Positions 7,199 to 15,797 are shown, counted from the stretch's first letter. The stretch is DNA of 32,408 bases from Bacteroidia bacterium (GCA_039924845.1 JBDTAC010000032.1:1-32408), one strand, 5' to 3'. The notes: generated from the letters alone by a model not told the origin. Numbers and translations are program-made.

Positions 7199-9634
7199 TC
7201 AATAAATTTTCGGATATTTTTTTGGATTCGTTTCGTGCATCATTTCATACACCTTTTCGAAAATATCATCGGCATTTGGTTTCGAAAAATAATCTCCGTC
7301 TGATCCATACGGCGGGCGGTGTTCTTTTGCTGCCAATGTTTTTGGGTCAGAATCCAAATACAAATATGCTTTTTGTTCTTCCAATACTTTTTGCAACATA
7401 AACGCACTCGCGCCTCCCGGAACATCTTCATCTAAAAATAAAACACGATTTGTTTTTTTGATGGATTCAACAATCGAATGATGAATATCAAAAGGAAGCA
7501 AAGTTTGCACATCAATAATTTCAACTGAAATATTTGTTTCTGCCAATTGTTTAGCGGCATCCGCAGCAATGCGACAAATAGAACCGTACGTTACAATGGT
7601 AACATCCGTGCCTTCCAACAAAATTTCGGGAACGCCCAAAGGAATTTTAAAAATGCCCAAATTGCTCGGTACCTTTTCTTTTAAACGATATCCATTCAAC
7701 GGTTCCACAATCACAGCAGGCTCATCAGAAGCAAGAATGGTATTGTAAAATCCGGCAGCTTGCGTTAAATTTCTCGGCACACACACATGCACACCACGCA
7801 GCGCATTAATAATCATGCCCATCGGCGAACCGGAATGCCAAATTCCTTCCAAACGATGTCCGCGTGTACGAATGATTAAAGGAGCTTTTTGTCTGCCGTT
7901 GGTACGGTATTGAAGCGTCGCCAAATCGTCGCTTACAATTTGTATCGCGTATAAAAAATAATCCAAATATTGTATTTCTGCAATCGGACGTAAACCGCGC
8001 ATCGCCATTCCTATGGCTTGCCCGATAATAGTTGCTTCGCGAATTCCGGTATCAAAAACACGATTTTCTCCGTACTTTACTTGCAATCCTTCCAAGCCTT
8101 GATTCACGCCGCCAATTTTTCCAGAATCTTCTCCAAACACAAGTACATCAGGATTATTCGCCAATATCGCATCAAAATTATCACGCAATACTTCTCGTCC
8201 GTCTGCCAATTTTTCTTCACCAGAATAATCGGGTTTTACTTCTTTTACTTTTAATGCCGATTGCATGGATTCACTGTAAAGACGAGAACTGTAGCGATTG
8301 TTATTTTCAATTTTCGAAGTTTCTAACCAATTTAGTAAAGCTGTTTTTGCTGAATTATTTTCGTTGCGCAGCAATCGTAAAGCTCTGCGAGCCGCAGAAA
8401 AAATGTCTTTACGAGAAGGTTCAAGTATTGCGCTCAAATTATTTTTTAAATCCGAAATCAAATTTCCATTTTCACTTTGCGTCGCTAAATCAGCTAATAA
8501 GGCGGAAACAGTTGCCAATTCCGCTTTTATAGGCTCACAAAAAGATTTCCAAGCTGTATTTTTTGCTTCGCGAACAATTTTTTTCGCATCTTCTTCAATC
8601 GTGGAAAGCTCATTTTCAGAGGCAATCGCCGATTTTAAAATCCATTCGCGCATTTTTTTGATGCAATCAAAATCAATTTCCCATTGCAAACGCTCTTTGG
8701 ATTTGTAACGCTCGTGCGAGCCAGACGTAGAATGCCCTTGTGGCTGCGTCATTTCTTCCACGTGAATTAAAACTGGAATGTGTTTTTCGCGACAAAGTGC
8801 AATTGCATTTTGATATGTTTCGCACAAAGCCGCGTAATCCCAGCCTTTTACCTTAAAAATTTCGTAACCGTTTTTATTTTTATCGCGCTGAAACCCTTTT
8901 AATGCTTCTGAAATATCTTCTTTTATGGTTTGATATTTTTTCGGAACAGAAATTCCATGTCCGTCGTCCCAAACGGAAATAGCCATTGGTACTTGTAAAA
9001 CACCCGCAGCATTAAGCGTTTCCCAAAATATACCTTCGGAAGTACTTGCATCTCCTATTGTTCCAAAAGCTACTTCATTTCCTTTTGAACTGAATTTTTC
9101 AAATTCTTCTTTTTGTAAATTCGCATTGTTGCGATATACTTTCGACGCAAGCGCTAATCCTAAAAGTCGCGGCATTTGCCCGCCTGTAGGGGAAATATCA
9201 GCAGAAGAATTTTTTATTTTCGTTAAATCTCTCCAGGTTCCATCTGCATTTAAACTGTGCGTTCCAAAATGTCCACCCATTTGTCTGCCGGCAGACATAG
9301 GCTCTTCCGCATGATTTGTATTCGCGTATAATCCAGAAAACCATTCCGTCAAATTCAAATTTCCGGTAGCAAACATAAATGTTTGATCGCGGTAATAACC
9401 CGAACGAAAATCACCTTCGCAAAATGCTTTTGCCATCGCAATTTGTGCTACTTCTTTTCCATCGCCAAAAATTCCGAATTTCGCTTTTCCCGTAAGTACT
9501 TCACGCCTTCCAAGCAAACTTGCCTCGCGACTTTCATTCGCAATTCTGAAATCATTTAGGACACTTTTTTTAAAATCTTCGAAAGAAATTTCTTCGTTCT
9601 CCGATTTTTTTTTCACTTCGCCTGCTTTTCCCAT
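7199..9634 (-). CDS. Fused alpha-beta E1 2-oxoacid dehydrogenase (branched-chain type)
   Basis: This 811-residue single-chain E1 decarboxylates a 2-oxoacid with thiamine pyrophosphate and passes the acyl group to a lipoyl E2. The alpha-like half (about 25-340) has the TPP/Mg motif GDASTSEG..N (194-208) and the loop HSTSGSHERY. After a helical, lower-conservation linker (about 340-470) comes the beta-like half (about 475-800), with GEDSGKIGG (501-509), YLDYFLYA, RTRGHR and the transketolase C-terminal domain including DVQTLLPFD and FLDEDVPGG. Such fusions are common in Bacteroidota and usually act on branched-chain 2-oxoacids, but pyruvate cannot be excluded. No E2 or E3 gene is adjacent. The upstream region has a TATATTTG box. 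Confidence 0.9.
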   Translation of the reverse strand: MGKAGEVKKKSENEEISFEDFKKSVLNDFRIANESREASLLGRREVLTGKAKFGIFGDGKEVAQIAMAKAFCEGDFRSGYYRDQTFMFATGNLNLTEWFSGLYANTNHAEEPMSAGRQMGGHFGTHSLNADGTWRDLTKIKNSSADISPTGGQMPRLLGLALASKVYRNNANLQKEEFEKFSSKGNEVAFGTIGDASTSEGIFWETLNAAGVLQVPMAISVWDDGHGISVPKKYQTIKEDISEALKGFQRDKNKNGYEIFKVKGWDYAALCETYQNAIALCREKHIPVLIHVEEMTQPQGHSTSGSHERYKSKERLQWEIDFDCIKKMREWILKSAIASENELSTIEEDAKKIVREAKNTAWKSFCEPIKAELATVSALLADLATQSENGNLISDLKNNLSAILEPSRKDIFSAARRALRLLRNENNSAKTALLNWLETSKIENNNRYSSRLYSESMQSALKVKEVKPDYSGEEKLADGREVLRDNFDAILANNPDVLVFGEDSGKIGGVNQGLEGLQVKYGENRVFDTGIREATIIGQAIGMAMRGLRPIAEIQYLDYFLYAIQIVSDDLATLQYRTNGRQKAPLIIRTRGHRLEGIWHSGSPMGMIINALRGVHVCVPRNLTQAAGFYNTILASDEPAVIVEPLNGYRLKEKVPSNLGIFKIPLGVPEILLEGTDVTIVTYGSICRIAADAAKQLAETNISVEIIDVQTLLPFDIHHSIVESIKKTNRVLFLDEDVPGGASAFMLQKVLEEQKAYLYLDSDPKTLAAKEHRPPYGSDGDYFSKPNADDIFEKVYEMMHETNPKKYPKIY

Positions 9635-9671
9635 ACTATTTTCTCTGCTAATTTTATTTTTCTGACAAGTA

Positions 9672-9679
9672 CAAATATA
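9672..9679 (-). promoter_or_regulatory. Candidate -7 box TATATTTG for the E1 gene
   Basis: Perfect TAnnTTTG on the minus strand, 37 nt upstream of the ATG at 9634. No -33 TTTG at canonical spacing was seen. Confidence 0.5.
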
Positions 9680-9731
9680 AGAAGAAATCGTATTTAGAGC
9701 ATTTTTTCAAATTTTTAAGTTGGGAAATTAA

Positions 9732-9757
9732 GGCTTCAAAAAAATAATTTTTCGAGC
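9732..9757. repeat. AT palindrome copy in the divergent E1/9818 gap
   Basis: Extended by GGCT on the left and AGCC on the right, giving a longer hairpin with one mismatch. Confidence 0.85.
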
Positions 9758-9789
9758 CCTGATTAATCCATTCGTTTCGATAATAGTCC

Positions 9790-9797
9790 TAAATTTG
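9790..9797 (+). promoter_or_regulatory. Candidate -7 box TAAATTTG for the 9818 gene
   Basis: Perfect TAnnTTTG match ending 20 nt before ATG 9818, a normal leader distance. The AT palindrome at 9732-9757 lies about 33 bp upstream of it. Confidence 0.5.
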
Positions 9798-9817
9798 CAT
9801 ACATTTTTATTTAGAAA

Positions 9818-10579
9818 ATGCCTTTCAAAAAAATATTTTTTCAAAGTCTTGTTTTGATATTCGCCATAACAGCGGAAGGTTTTGCGCAAACGCCTGCAAC
9901 AAATCCTGTTCTCTCCAAAATTATTGTAAGTGGAAAAATAATTTCCAATGATCCGATGGCGCCTTTGTTTAACATGATGGTGATTGACAAACGTACTTCC
10001 ACTGGTGAGTTTGCGGCTGTAGACGGCACTTTCACGATTAGTATTTTAAAAACTGATACCCTTTTATTTACTGCTCAAGGTTACGCGATTAAAAAAGTGT
10101 GCTTAAAAGATTCCATCAATAAAAATGAATATAAAATTGTGGTACACCTCAAAAAATTAGAAGTAACATTGGCTGCAGCTAATATTTTTCCGGTAAAATC
10201 ATTGGACGAGGTGCAAAATGAAATCAATCAATTTCATGATTATAAGCCGTATGATTTAACAGGAGTAAGTGCCTTTTCGAGTCCGATTACAGCGCTGTAT
10301 GAGCGTTTCAGTAAAATTGAACGTTCTAAAAGAAAAGTGGAAGAATTGGAACACGAAGATCAAAAAGAACAAATTTTAAAAGAACTTTTTCGTATTTATG
10401 TAAAAGCAGATATTATTCAATTGAATGATAAAGAATTTGACGCTTTTATCGCGTATTGTCATTTGTCGGATGAATTTATCCAAACGTCCAGCGAATTTGA
10501 TTTAGTAATGGCGATTAAAAGAAAATACGAATCCTTTTCACGACTGAAATTGCCTCTTTACGAGCAAACTTCGTTTTGA
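9818..10579 (+). CDS. Secreted protein with carboxypeptidase-regulatory-like domain
   Basis: This 253-residue protein has a signal peptide (MPFKKIFFQSLVLIF, cleavage probable after residue 23 at FAQ). It is followed by a CarboxypepD_reg-like beta-sandwich (about 35-105), with GKIISNDPMAPLFNMMVIDKR, DGTFTISI and TLLFTAQGY. The C-terminal half is charged, probably helical, and not recognised. It is probably exported to the periplasm or outer membrane; function unknown. The positive N-region and early hydrophobic core of the signal peptide (FKKIFFQ) are encoded by a copy of the AT palindrome. The stop codon TGA (10577-10579) is part of another copy. It lies 30 bp upstream of the cytochrome gene and may be cotranscribed with it. 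Confidence 0.75.
   Translation: MPFKKIFFQSLVLIFAITAEGFAQTPATNPVLSKIIVSGKIISNDPMAPLFNMMVIDKRTSTGEFAAVDGTFTISILKTDTLLFTAQGYAIKKVCLKDSINKNEYKIVVHLKKLEVTLAAANIFPVKSLDEVQNEINQFHDYKPYDLTGVSAFSSPITALYERFSKIERSKRKVEELEHEDQKEQILKELFRIYVKADIIQLNDKEFDAFIAYCHLSDEFIQTSSEFDLVMAIKRKYESFSRLKLPLYEQTSF
9824..9844. repeat. AT palindrome copy inside a signal peptide (9818 gene)
   Basis: Nearly identical to the copy at 4876. It is read in its only open frame as FKKIFFQ. Confidence 0.85.
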
Positions 10580-10597
10580 AAAATTATTTTTTTGAAA
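10575..10597. repeat. AT palindrome copy carrying the stop of the 9818 gene
   Basis: Arms TTTGAAAAA and TTTTTGAAA. The TGA at 10577-10579 is the gene's stop codon. Confidence 0.85.
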
Positions 10598-10609
10598 CAG
10601 TTTTTTACG

Positions 10610-11071
10610 ATGAAAAAATTATTTATTTACAGCTTTTTTTTATTTTTCACGTGTGTTGAATTTTATTCTTGTGATGATTCTGCGCCGAAACAAAACGCCG
10701 AGACAAGCGTCGCGAAAGCGATTCAAGATACCGCAACAAAATATGCTTCCGGAAAAGTAATTTTCGAACAAACCTGTATTACTTGTCATCAATTTGATGG
10801 CAAAGGTGTTGCAGGCACGTATCCGCCACTCGCACAATCCGATTATTTGTTGGCAGATAAGCAACGTGCCATTCAGCAAGTGCTGCAAGGTTCGAACAAA
10901 CTCATTACGGTAAACGGCAATACATTTACTTCTTTGATGCCTCCTCAAGAATTAAGCGATTTAGAAATTGCTGACGTTTTGAATTATGTATATCATACGT
11001 GGGGAAACAATGGTTACACGGTTAGTTCGGAGGATGTAAAGGTAAAACGAATTGCGCTCAAAGAAAAATAA
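10610..11071 (+). CDS. Lipoprotein cytochrome c, class I
   Basis: This 153-residue protein has a lipoprotein signal ending in a lipobox (FYSC, Cys21). A single haem-c motif CITCH (56-60) follows, and a methionine in SLMPP downstream is the likely sixth haem ligand. The region around LADKQRAIQQVLQG and ELSDLEIADVLNYVYHTWGN is the usual cytochrome c C-terminal helix. It is probably a periplasm-facing electron carrier attached to a membrane. I chose ATG 10610; a TTG at 10592 would lie within the AT palindrome and add residues before a good signal peptide. No oxidase or reductase gene is adjacent. Confidence 0.88.
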   Translation: MKKLFIYSFFLFFTCVEFYSCDDSAPKQNAETSVAKAIQDTATKYASGKVIFEQTCITCHQFDGKGVAGTYPPLAQSDYLLADKQRAIQQVLQGSNKLITVNGNTFTSLMPPQELSDLEIADVLNYVYHTWGNNGYTVSSEDVKVKRIALKEK

Positions 11072-11076
11072 ATGTG

Positions 11077-11098
11077 TTCCAAAAAATAATTTTTCAAA
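11077..11098. repeat. AT palindrome copy after the cytochrome gene
   Basis: TTCCAAAAA and TTTTTCAAA arms, beginning 6 bp after the stop. Identical over 22 bp to the copy at 11543. Confidence 0.85.
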
Positions 11099-11133
11099 GC
11101 GCTATTTCTTTTAGATATCACGTCAAAGATCTC

Positions 11134-11141
11134 TATCTTTG
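11134..11141 (+). promoter_or_regulatory. Candidate -7 box TATCTTTG for the 11159 gene
   Basis: Perfect TAnnTTTG match ending 17 nt before ATG 11159. It suggests a transcript start near 11147. Confidence 0.5.
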
Positions 11142-11158
11142 GAGAAATACATTTTCAA

Positions 11159-11530
11159 ATGAAAAAAAAATCTATCATTGAGTGGCTAACAGAGCCACAG
11201 AAACACAATTATCCGGCAGCATTTTCTTATTTATCATTGCTATATGATGAAGATTTTTCAAAAAAATCAGTTAAGAAATTGAAAGCTGCTTCGGTAGTTA
11301 ATTTTAAAGCAAAAGATATTTTTCGAGCCTCTTCTTTATCGCTTTTAGGCGTTAGTAATTTTCATGTAAAAGCGGATAGTATTAAAATTGAAAATGCTGA
11401 AAAATTATCTCCTCTCCTACTCGTACGAGATCGTTCCAATGGAAAAGCGATTATTGCAGATGGCTATCATCGCTTGTGCGCCGTCTATTTGCTCGACGAA
11501 GACGCGGTGATTCCGTGTAAAATTATATGA
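11159..11530 (+). CDS. Small protein with a ParB-nuclease-like fold
   Basis: This 123-residue cytoplasmic protein carries a C-terminal pattern LLLVRDRSNGKAIIADGYHR followed by LCAVYLLDEDAVIPCKI. It resembles the ParB/sulfiredoxin fold, where a (D/E)G.HR..A motif lies at the nucleotide-binding site. It lacks the helix-turn-helix and dimerisation domain of chromosomal ParB, so a partition role is unlikely. The N-terminal half (PQKHNYPAAFSYLSLLYDE) is consistent with stand-alone ParB-nuclease-like proteins of unknown function. It has its own -7 candidate and is followed after 36 bp by yciO. The fold assignment rests on this motif only. Confidence 0.65.
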   Translation: MKKKSIIEWLTEPQKHNYPAAFSYLSLLYDEDFSKKSVKKLKAASVVNFKAKDIFRASSLSLLGVSNFHVKADSIKIENAEKLSPLLLVRDRSNGKAIIADGYHRLCAVYLLDEDAVIPCKII

Positions 11531-11542
11531 TATAAAAAACGA

Positions 11543-11564
11543 TTCCAAAAAATAATTTTTCAAA
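11543..11564. repeat. AT palindrome copy just before yciO
   Basis: Identical to the copy at 11077 over 22 bp. It ends 2 nt before the yciO ATG and is flanked on both sides by AACGAT. Confidence 0.85.
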
Positions 11565-11566
11565 CG

Positions 11567-12184
11567 ATGTTTCTTCGAATCAATCCAAAGAGCCCCAATA
11601 CCAAGGAAATTGAGCAAGTAGTGGAATGCTTGCGTGATGGTGGCGTAATTATTTATCCCACAGATACCGTTTACGGAATGGGTTGCGATATTCATAAACA
11701 GCGCGCCGTAGAGCGAATTTGCAAACTTAAAAATATAGCGCCCGAAAAATCTAATTTTTCTTTTGTGTGTTCTGATTTAAGTCATTTGGCAGATTTTAGT
11801 AAATCTGTTGATACGAGTACTTACAAACGAATGAAACGAATGCTTCCTGGTCCGTTTACTTTTATTTTAGAAGCAAATAACAATGTTCCGAAACTATTTA
11901 AAAGCAAGAAAAAAACGGTCGGAATAAGAATTCCTGATAATTTAATTTGTCGGGAAATAGTGCAAATGCTAGGAAACCCGATTATGAGTACTTCCGTACA
12001 TGATACCGATGAAGTGGTGGAATACACCACCGACCCGGAAATTATTTATGATAATTTTAAAGATAAAGTTGACATCGTAATTGCTGGAGGCTATGGAAAC
12101 AATGAACCTTCCACGGTAATCGATTGTTCAGATGGAGATTTCACAATTGTACGTCAAGGACTCGGAATTGTAGAAGATTTTTAA
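11567..12184 (+). CDS. yciO: YciO/YrdC/Sua5-family protein
   Basis: This 205-residue protein closely follows E. coli YciO in length and motifs. It has GGVIIYPTDTVYGMGCDI (about 29-46), a Lys/Arg-Ser-Asn loop near NFSFVCSDLSHL (about 64-75), LPGPFTFIL, KTVGIRIPDN, STSVH, and TVIDCSDGDFTIVRQGLG at the C terminus. The YrdC fold makes threonylcarbamoyl-AMP for tRNA t6A37. YciO members resemble TsaC, but their physiological role is less certain, so synthase activity is a family-level inference. The ATG follows the AT palindrome (11543-11564) by 2 nt, leaving no room for a Shine-Dalgarno site. Its stop overlaps that of asnB by 4 bp. Confidence 0.88.
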   Translation: MFLRINPKSPNTKEIEQVVECLRDGGVIIYPTDTVYGMGCDIHKQRAVERICKLKNIAPEKSNFSFVCSDLSHLADFSKSVDTSTYKRMKRMLPGPFTFILEANNNVPKLFKSKKKTVGIRIPDNLICREIVQMLGNPIMSTSVHDTDEVVEYTTDPEIIYDNFKDKVDIVIAGGYGNNEPSTVIDCSDGDFTIVRQGLGIVEDF

Positions 12185-14061
12185 AGCATCGTTTTTTTAT
12201 ACCAATATTGAAAAACGATTAAGCCCCAAACTCTTGCTACGGAATCATTTGGATTATTTGAAAATAATTTTTCTTTCAGTTTTTGTATTTCTTCGAGATC
12301 GAAAATTCCTTGTTCTAAAATAAATTTTTCAGAAAGTAAATCTTCCGTAATCAATGATTTTAAATCGGTTTGAAACCATTTCAATAAGGGCACTTCGAAA
12401 CCTTGTTTCGGACGCTGAATAATTTCTTCCGGTAATTCTTTTTTAAACGTTTCTTTCAGAATTTTTTTTCGAGAATTTTTATCGATTTTATAGTAGGAGG
12501 GAAGCGAAAAAGCAAAATCAACAATATGATGATCCATAAATGGGCTGCGGACTTCCAAACTATTCGCCATACTCATTCGATCTACTTTTACGAGCATGTC
12601 GTTTTCTAAAACTAATTGCATATCGGTGTATAAAACAGAATTAAAATCAGCTGAAATAGTTTTTAAAATATTATTTTTTCGTGCCGTAAATTCGGATTTG
12701 TTTTTTTCATCGTTCAAAAAAATATTTTTTTGACGATCGTTTGTAAAGCCTGCCCAAAGCCAGTAGCGCTCCTTTTCGGATAAATTAATTCCTTCTAAAA
12801 ATTTAGTTGCTTGGCGTATTTTATTTCCAATTTTAGAATTTCGAGATTTTGGTAAAATATTTAAAATCGGTAAAAGTGAATTTGCAAAAACTTTCTCAAT
12901 TCCGATATTACGAGCTTTTAATTCTGCCGCATGTTTATTATAACCTCCAAACAATTCATCTGCGCCATCGCCAGAAAGTGCCACTTTTACTTGCTTTCGC
13001 GTATGTTTGCTTAAAATAAAAACAGCCAAAGCAGAAGAATCTGCAAAAGGTTCATCCATGTCATCGAGCATCGAAAAAAGGTCTGAAAATAAATCTTCGT
13101 TACTCAGTGAAAACACGGTATGATTGGTTTTATGCATCTTCGCCACCATTTCTGCGTAGACGGTTTCATCAAACAAAGGTTCGTTTTTAAAGCCAATAGA
13201 AAACGTGTGTAAATTTTTTGTGTGCTTCGACGCAAGCGCTGTAATAATACTGGAATCAATGCCTCCACTTAAAAAAGCGCCTACTGGAACATCCGCAATC
13301 AAACGCATTTCAACAGATTTATTTAGGAGCTTAGAAAAATATTTTTTCGAAGCATCGTAATTCAAATTAGCTGAATAGCTTTCAGAATAAGGAATTTCGT
13401 AATATTTTTTTTGATCAACGATTTTATTTTTAATCCAAAAATAATTTCCGGCAGGTATTTTTTTTACGTTTTTTAAAATGCTATCAGGAGAAGGGATGTA
13501 ATTGAGATGCAAAAATAATTGTAGTGAAACTTCATCAATTTCCTTAGGAATTCCGAACGCTAAAAGTGCTTTTAATTCCGATCCGAAAATAAATTTTTTA
13601 GTGTCTTGATAATAATACAACGGTTTTATTCCGTAGCGATCGCGTACCAAAATGGTACTCTCTTCCACTTTATCGTAAATCGCGAAAGCAAATTCTCCGT
13701 TTAATTTTTCAAAACAAGAAACGCCTTCCGTAATGTATAAATACAGTAAAACCTCTGTATCCGAAGAAGAGCGAAAGGAAATTTTTCTTTCGAGTAAGGA
13801 TTTTTTTAATTCTTGAAAATTATAAATCTCTCCGTTAAAAACAATTGTATATCTACCAGAATTATCCGTAAACGGTTGCGCAGCAGCATTCGAAACATCA
13901 ATAATAGCAAGTCTTGTGTGGCCTAATGCAACTTTGTTGTGAGTGTAAGTTCCGTTGGAATCAGGTCCGCGTTTGGCAAGTGTTTCGAGCGCAGAATTTA
14001 TTTTTTGAAATTCTTTTTCTGCATTTTCATCAAAAGAAATAATACCTGTAATTCCGCACAT
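12181..14061 (-). CDS. asnB: Asparagine synthase (glutamine-hydrolysing)
   Basis: This 626-residue enzyme forms asparagine from aspartate, glutamine and ATP. Cys2 (MCGITGI) is the Ntn glutaminase nucleophile after Met removal. The amidotransferase domain continues with RGPDSNG, LGHTRLAIID, NGEIYNF and SDTEVLLY. The synthetase domain has the PP-loop SGGIDSS (about 265-271), ALSGDGADELFGGY and RVWGLIVFQYW at the end. Two AT palindromes lie inside the gene: one near the start of the synthetase domain (KKYFSK) and one in a variable loop (RQKNIFLND). The ATG itself overlaps a third copy. The gene lies 36 bp downstream of the phosphate transporter, so it may be read in that operon. Confidence 0.95.
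   Translation of the reverse strand: MCGITGIISFDENAEKEFQKINSALETLAKRGPDSNGTYTHNKVALGHTRLAIIDVSNAAAQPFTDNSGRYTIVFNGEIYNFQELKKSLLERKISFRSSSDTEVLLYLYITEGVSCFEKLNGEFAFAIYDKVEESTILVRDRYGIKPLYYYQDTKKFIFGSELKALLAFGIPKEIDEVSLQLFLHLNYIPSPDSILKNVKKIPAGNYFWIKNKIVDQKKYYEIPYSESYSANLNYDASKKYFSKLLNKSVEMRLIADVPVGAFLSGGIDSSIITALASKHTKNLHTFSIGFKNEPLFDETVYAEMVAKMHKTNHTVFSLSNEDLFSDLFSMLDDMDEPFADSSALAVFILSKHTRKQVKVALSGDGADELFGGYNKHAAELKARNIGIEKVFANSLLPILNILPKSRNSKIGNKIRQATKFLEGINLSEKERYWLWAGFTNDRQKNIFLNDEKNKSEFTARKNNILKTISADFNSVLYTDMQLVLENDMLVKVDRMSMANSLEVRSPFMDHHIVDFAFSLPSYYKIDKNSRKKILKETFKKELPEEIIQRPKQGFEVPLLKWFQTDLKSLITEDLLSEKFILEQGIFDLEEIQKLKEKLFSNNPNDSVARVWGLIVFQYWYKKTML
12709..12737. repeat. AT palindrome copy inside asnB (variable loop)
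   Basis: Inverted repeat of 13 bp per arm with one bulged T (ATCG outer, A7/T7 inner). It is translated on the minus strand as RQKNIFLND. Confidence 0.85.
13329..13353. repeat. AT palindrome copy inside asnB (synthetase domain start)
   Basis: GCTTAGAAAAA and TTTTTTCGAAGC arms. Translated as ASKKYFSK. Confidence 0.75.
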
Positions 14062-14081
14062 GAAAAATTAATTTTTTGAAG
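14060..14081. repeat. AT palindrome copy overlapping the asnB start codon
   Basis: Core TGAAAAATTAATTTTTTGAA. The asnB ATG (14059-14061, minus) starts at its edge. Confidence 0.8.
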
Positions 14082-14097
14082 CGCTATTTTTCGTCAA

Positions 14098-15144
14098 TTA
14101 TTTCACGAAATGAGAAACGACAAGATACATAATTCCGCCCAATATCGCGGAAGCGGGAATGGTTACAATCCACGTAATAATAATATTGCTGGCAACTCCC
14201 CAACGTACGGCTGAAAAACGTTTTGTAGTACCAACGCCCATAATGGCACCAGCAATGGTTTGCGTGGTACTAACCGGAATTCCCAAGCCAGTGGCTCCAA
14301 ACAAGGTCATGGCACCTGCTACTTCTGCACTGAAACCTCCAATGGGTTTGAGGTGCGTTAATTTAACACCCATCGTTTTTACAATTTTCATTCCGCCAGA
14401 AAATGTTCCGAGCGCAATAACAGAAAGGGCTGTCATCTGCACCCAAAATGGCACTTGTACATCATCAAATGGATATAAATATTCTTTCACGAAAGGAATA
14501 TTTCGACACGAAAAAAGTAACATCGCGATGATTCCCATTGTTTTTTGTGCGTCGTTACCGCCATGCCCAATACTAAATGATGCGGAAGAAAGTAATTGAC
14601 CAACGCGAAAAAATTTATCTACCTTGTTTGGACTGTATTTACGGGCAATCCATAAAGTCAATACCATAATAAAATAACCAAAAATGAGACCGATAACTGG
14701 CGCTAAAACGATAAATAAAATAGTGATAAAAATTTTTGTTTTGAAAAAGCCCCAACCTACGCCTAAAATAAGTGCCGAAAATCCGCCTTTTGCGATGGCT
14801 GCGCCCATTAATCCACCAATTAAGGAATGCGAAGAACTTACCGGAATACCAAAACGTGCGCAGAAAAAATACGCCCATACAATAGAGCCTAAAAGTGCAG
14901 CAAAAATAAGATTGACCGACATAGAATCGGCTTGAACAAACCCACTTTCAATAGCTTTTGCAACGGGCGTTCCGAAAATAAACAAGGCTACAAAATTAAA
15001 AAAAGCCGCCCAAATAACTGCCAAACGAGGAGAAAGAATACGCGTAGAAACAATCGTTGCGATAGAATTTGCGGCATCGTTCATCCCGTTCACAAAATCA
15101 AAAACAAACGCGGTAAGAATGGTAATTAAAACAAGTGTAAGCAT
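14098..15144 (-). CDS. pit: PiT-family inorganic phosphate transporter
   Basis: This 348-residue integral membrane protein has the two PiT signature repeats, DFVNGMNDAANSIATIVSTR (about 12-31) and FSIGHGGNDAQKTMGII (about 190-206). Roughly ten hydrophobic segments are interspersed, with SSSHSLIGGLMGAAIA and STTQTIAGAIMG near the two halves. It is a low-affinity, cation-coupled phosphate carrier of the inner membrane. It follows the DUF47 gene by 5 bp, the usual pairing in which the PhoU-like partner modulates the transporter. Confidence 0.94.
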   Translation of the reverse strand: MLTLVLITILTAFVFDFVNGMNDAANSIATIVSTRILSPRLAVIWAAFFNFVALFIFGTPVAKAIESGFVQADSMSVNLIFAALLGSIVWAYFFCARFGIPVSSSHSLIGGLMGAAIAKGGFSALILGVGWGFFKTKIFITILFIVLAPVIGLIFGYFIMVLTLWIARKYSPNKVDKFFRVGQLLSSASFSIGHGGNDAQKTMGIIAMLLFSCRNIPFVKEYLYPFDDVQVPFWVQMTALSVIALGTFSGGMKIVKTMGVKLTHLKPIGGFSAEVAGAMTLFGATGLGIPVSTTQTIAGAIMGVGTTKRFSAVRWGVASNIIITWIVTIPASAILGGIMYLVVSHFVK

Positions 15145-15149
15145 AAAAA

Positions 15150-15797
15150 CTAAGTCGTTTTAACGATAATTGATTCCAATACATTGGCTGCATCTTCGCA
15201 CTTATCGGTAGCTGTTTCAAGCACCGAAAGCACTTCTTTCATTTTAATAATTTCGATGGCATCTTTTTCATCTTCAAACAAACGCGCAATGGCATTGTTA
15301 AAAATATCGTCAGCATGATTTTCAATACTATTAATACGAACGCAGGCTTCACGAATTTTGCCTACATTTTTCATGTCTTTTAATTCCTGAATGGCAATGT
15401 GAAGTTCCACGGCAGATTTTTCAATCAATTCTGATAACTTAACAATAGCGGGCGTTAAATCTTTTATTTTGTATAAATCAATGCGTTTGGCGGAACCGTG
15501 AATAAAATCCACCACATCGTCCAAAGCACTTGCTAATTGGTGAATGTCTTCGCGATCGAAAGGTGTTATAAAAGAAGCACTCAATTCATTAAAAATATCA
15601 TGTGTTATGCTGTCGCCAACATGTTCCAAACGTTCAATTTCTTTGATCAGTTCTTTTCTGCGCTCCAAACTTGGAGTGGTAACCATCGCGCAAAGCGTTT
15701 TAGAAGTTTCGAGCGCATTGCCCGATGCTTTCTCAAATAAAATGAAAAATTTTTTATCTTTTGGGACAAGCATTTGTAACAATCCGTCTAATTTCAT
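15150..15797 (-). CDS. DUF47 (PhoU-like) phosphate transport regulator
   Basis: This 215-residue, almost wholly alpha-helical soluble protein is of the PhoU_div/DUF47 family. Conserved stretches are FFILFEKASGN, EIERLEHVGDSITHDIF (about 50-66), ITPFDREDIHQLASALDDVVDFI (about 76-98) and the later ENHADDIFNNAIARLF repeat with its acidic metal-binding E..D..D pattern. Its placement 5 bp before the PiT gene supports a role in controlling that transporter. It begins the likely operon DUF47-pit(-asnB). Confidence 0.9.
   Translation of the reverse strand: MKLDGLLQMLVPKDKKFFILFEKASGNALETSKTLCAMVTTPSLERRKELIKEIERLEHVGDSITHDIFNELSASFITPFDREDIHQLASALDDVVDFIHGSAKRIDLYKIKDLTPAIVKLSELIEKSAVELHIAIQELKDMKNVGKIREACVRINSIENHADDIFNNAIARLFEDEKDAIEIIKMKEVLSVLETATDKCEDAANVLESIIVKTT

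Noticed and set aside
8032-8532. 166-residue plus-strand open frame
   Set aside because: It lies wholly antisense to the strongly supported E1 gene and has no recognisable features.
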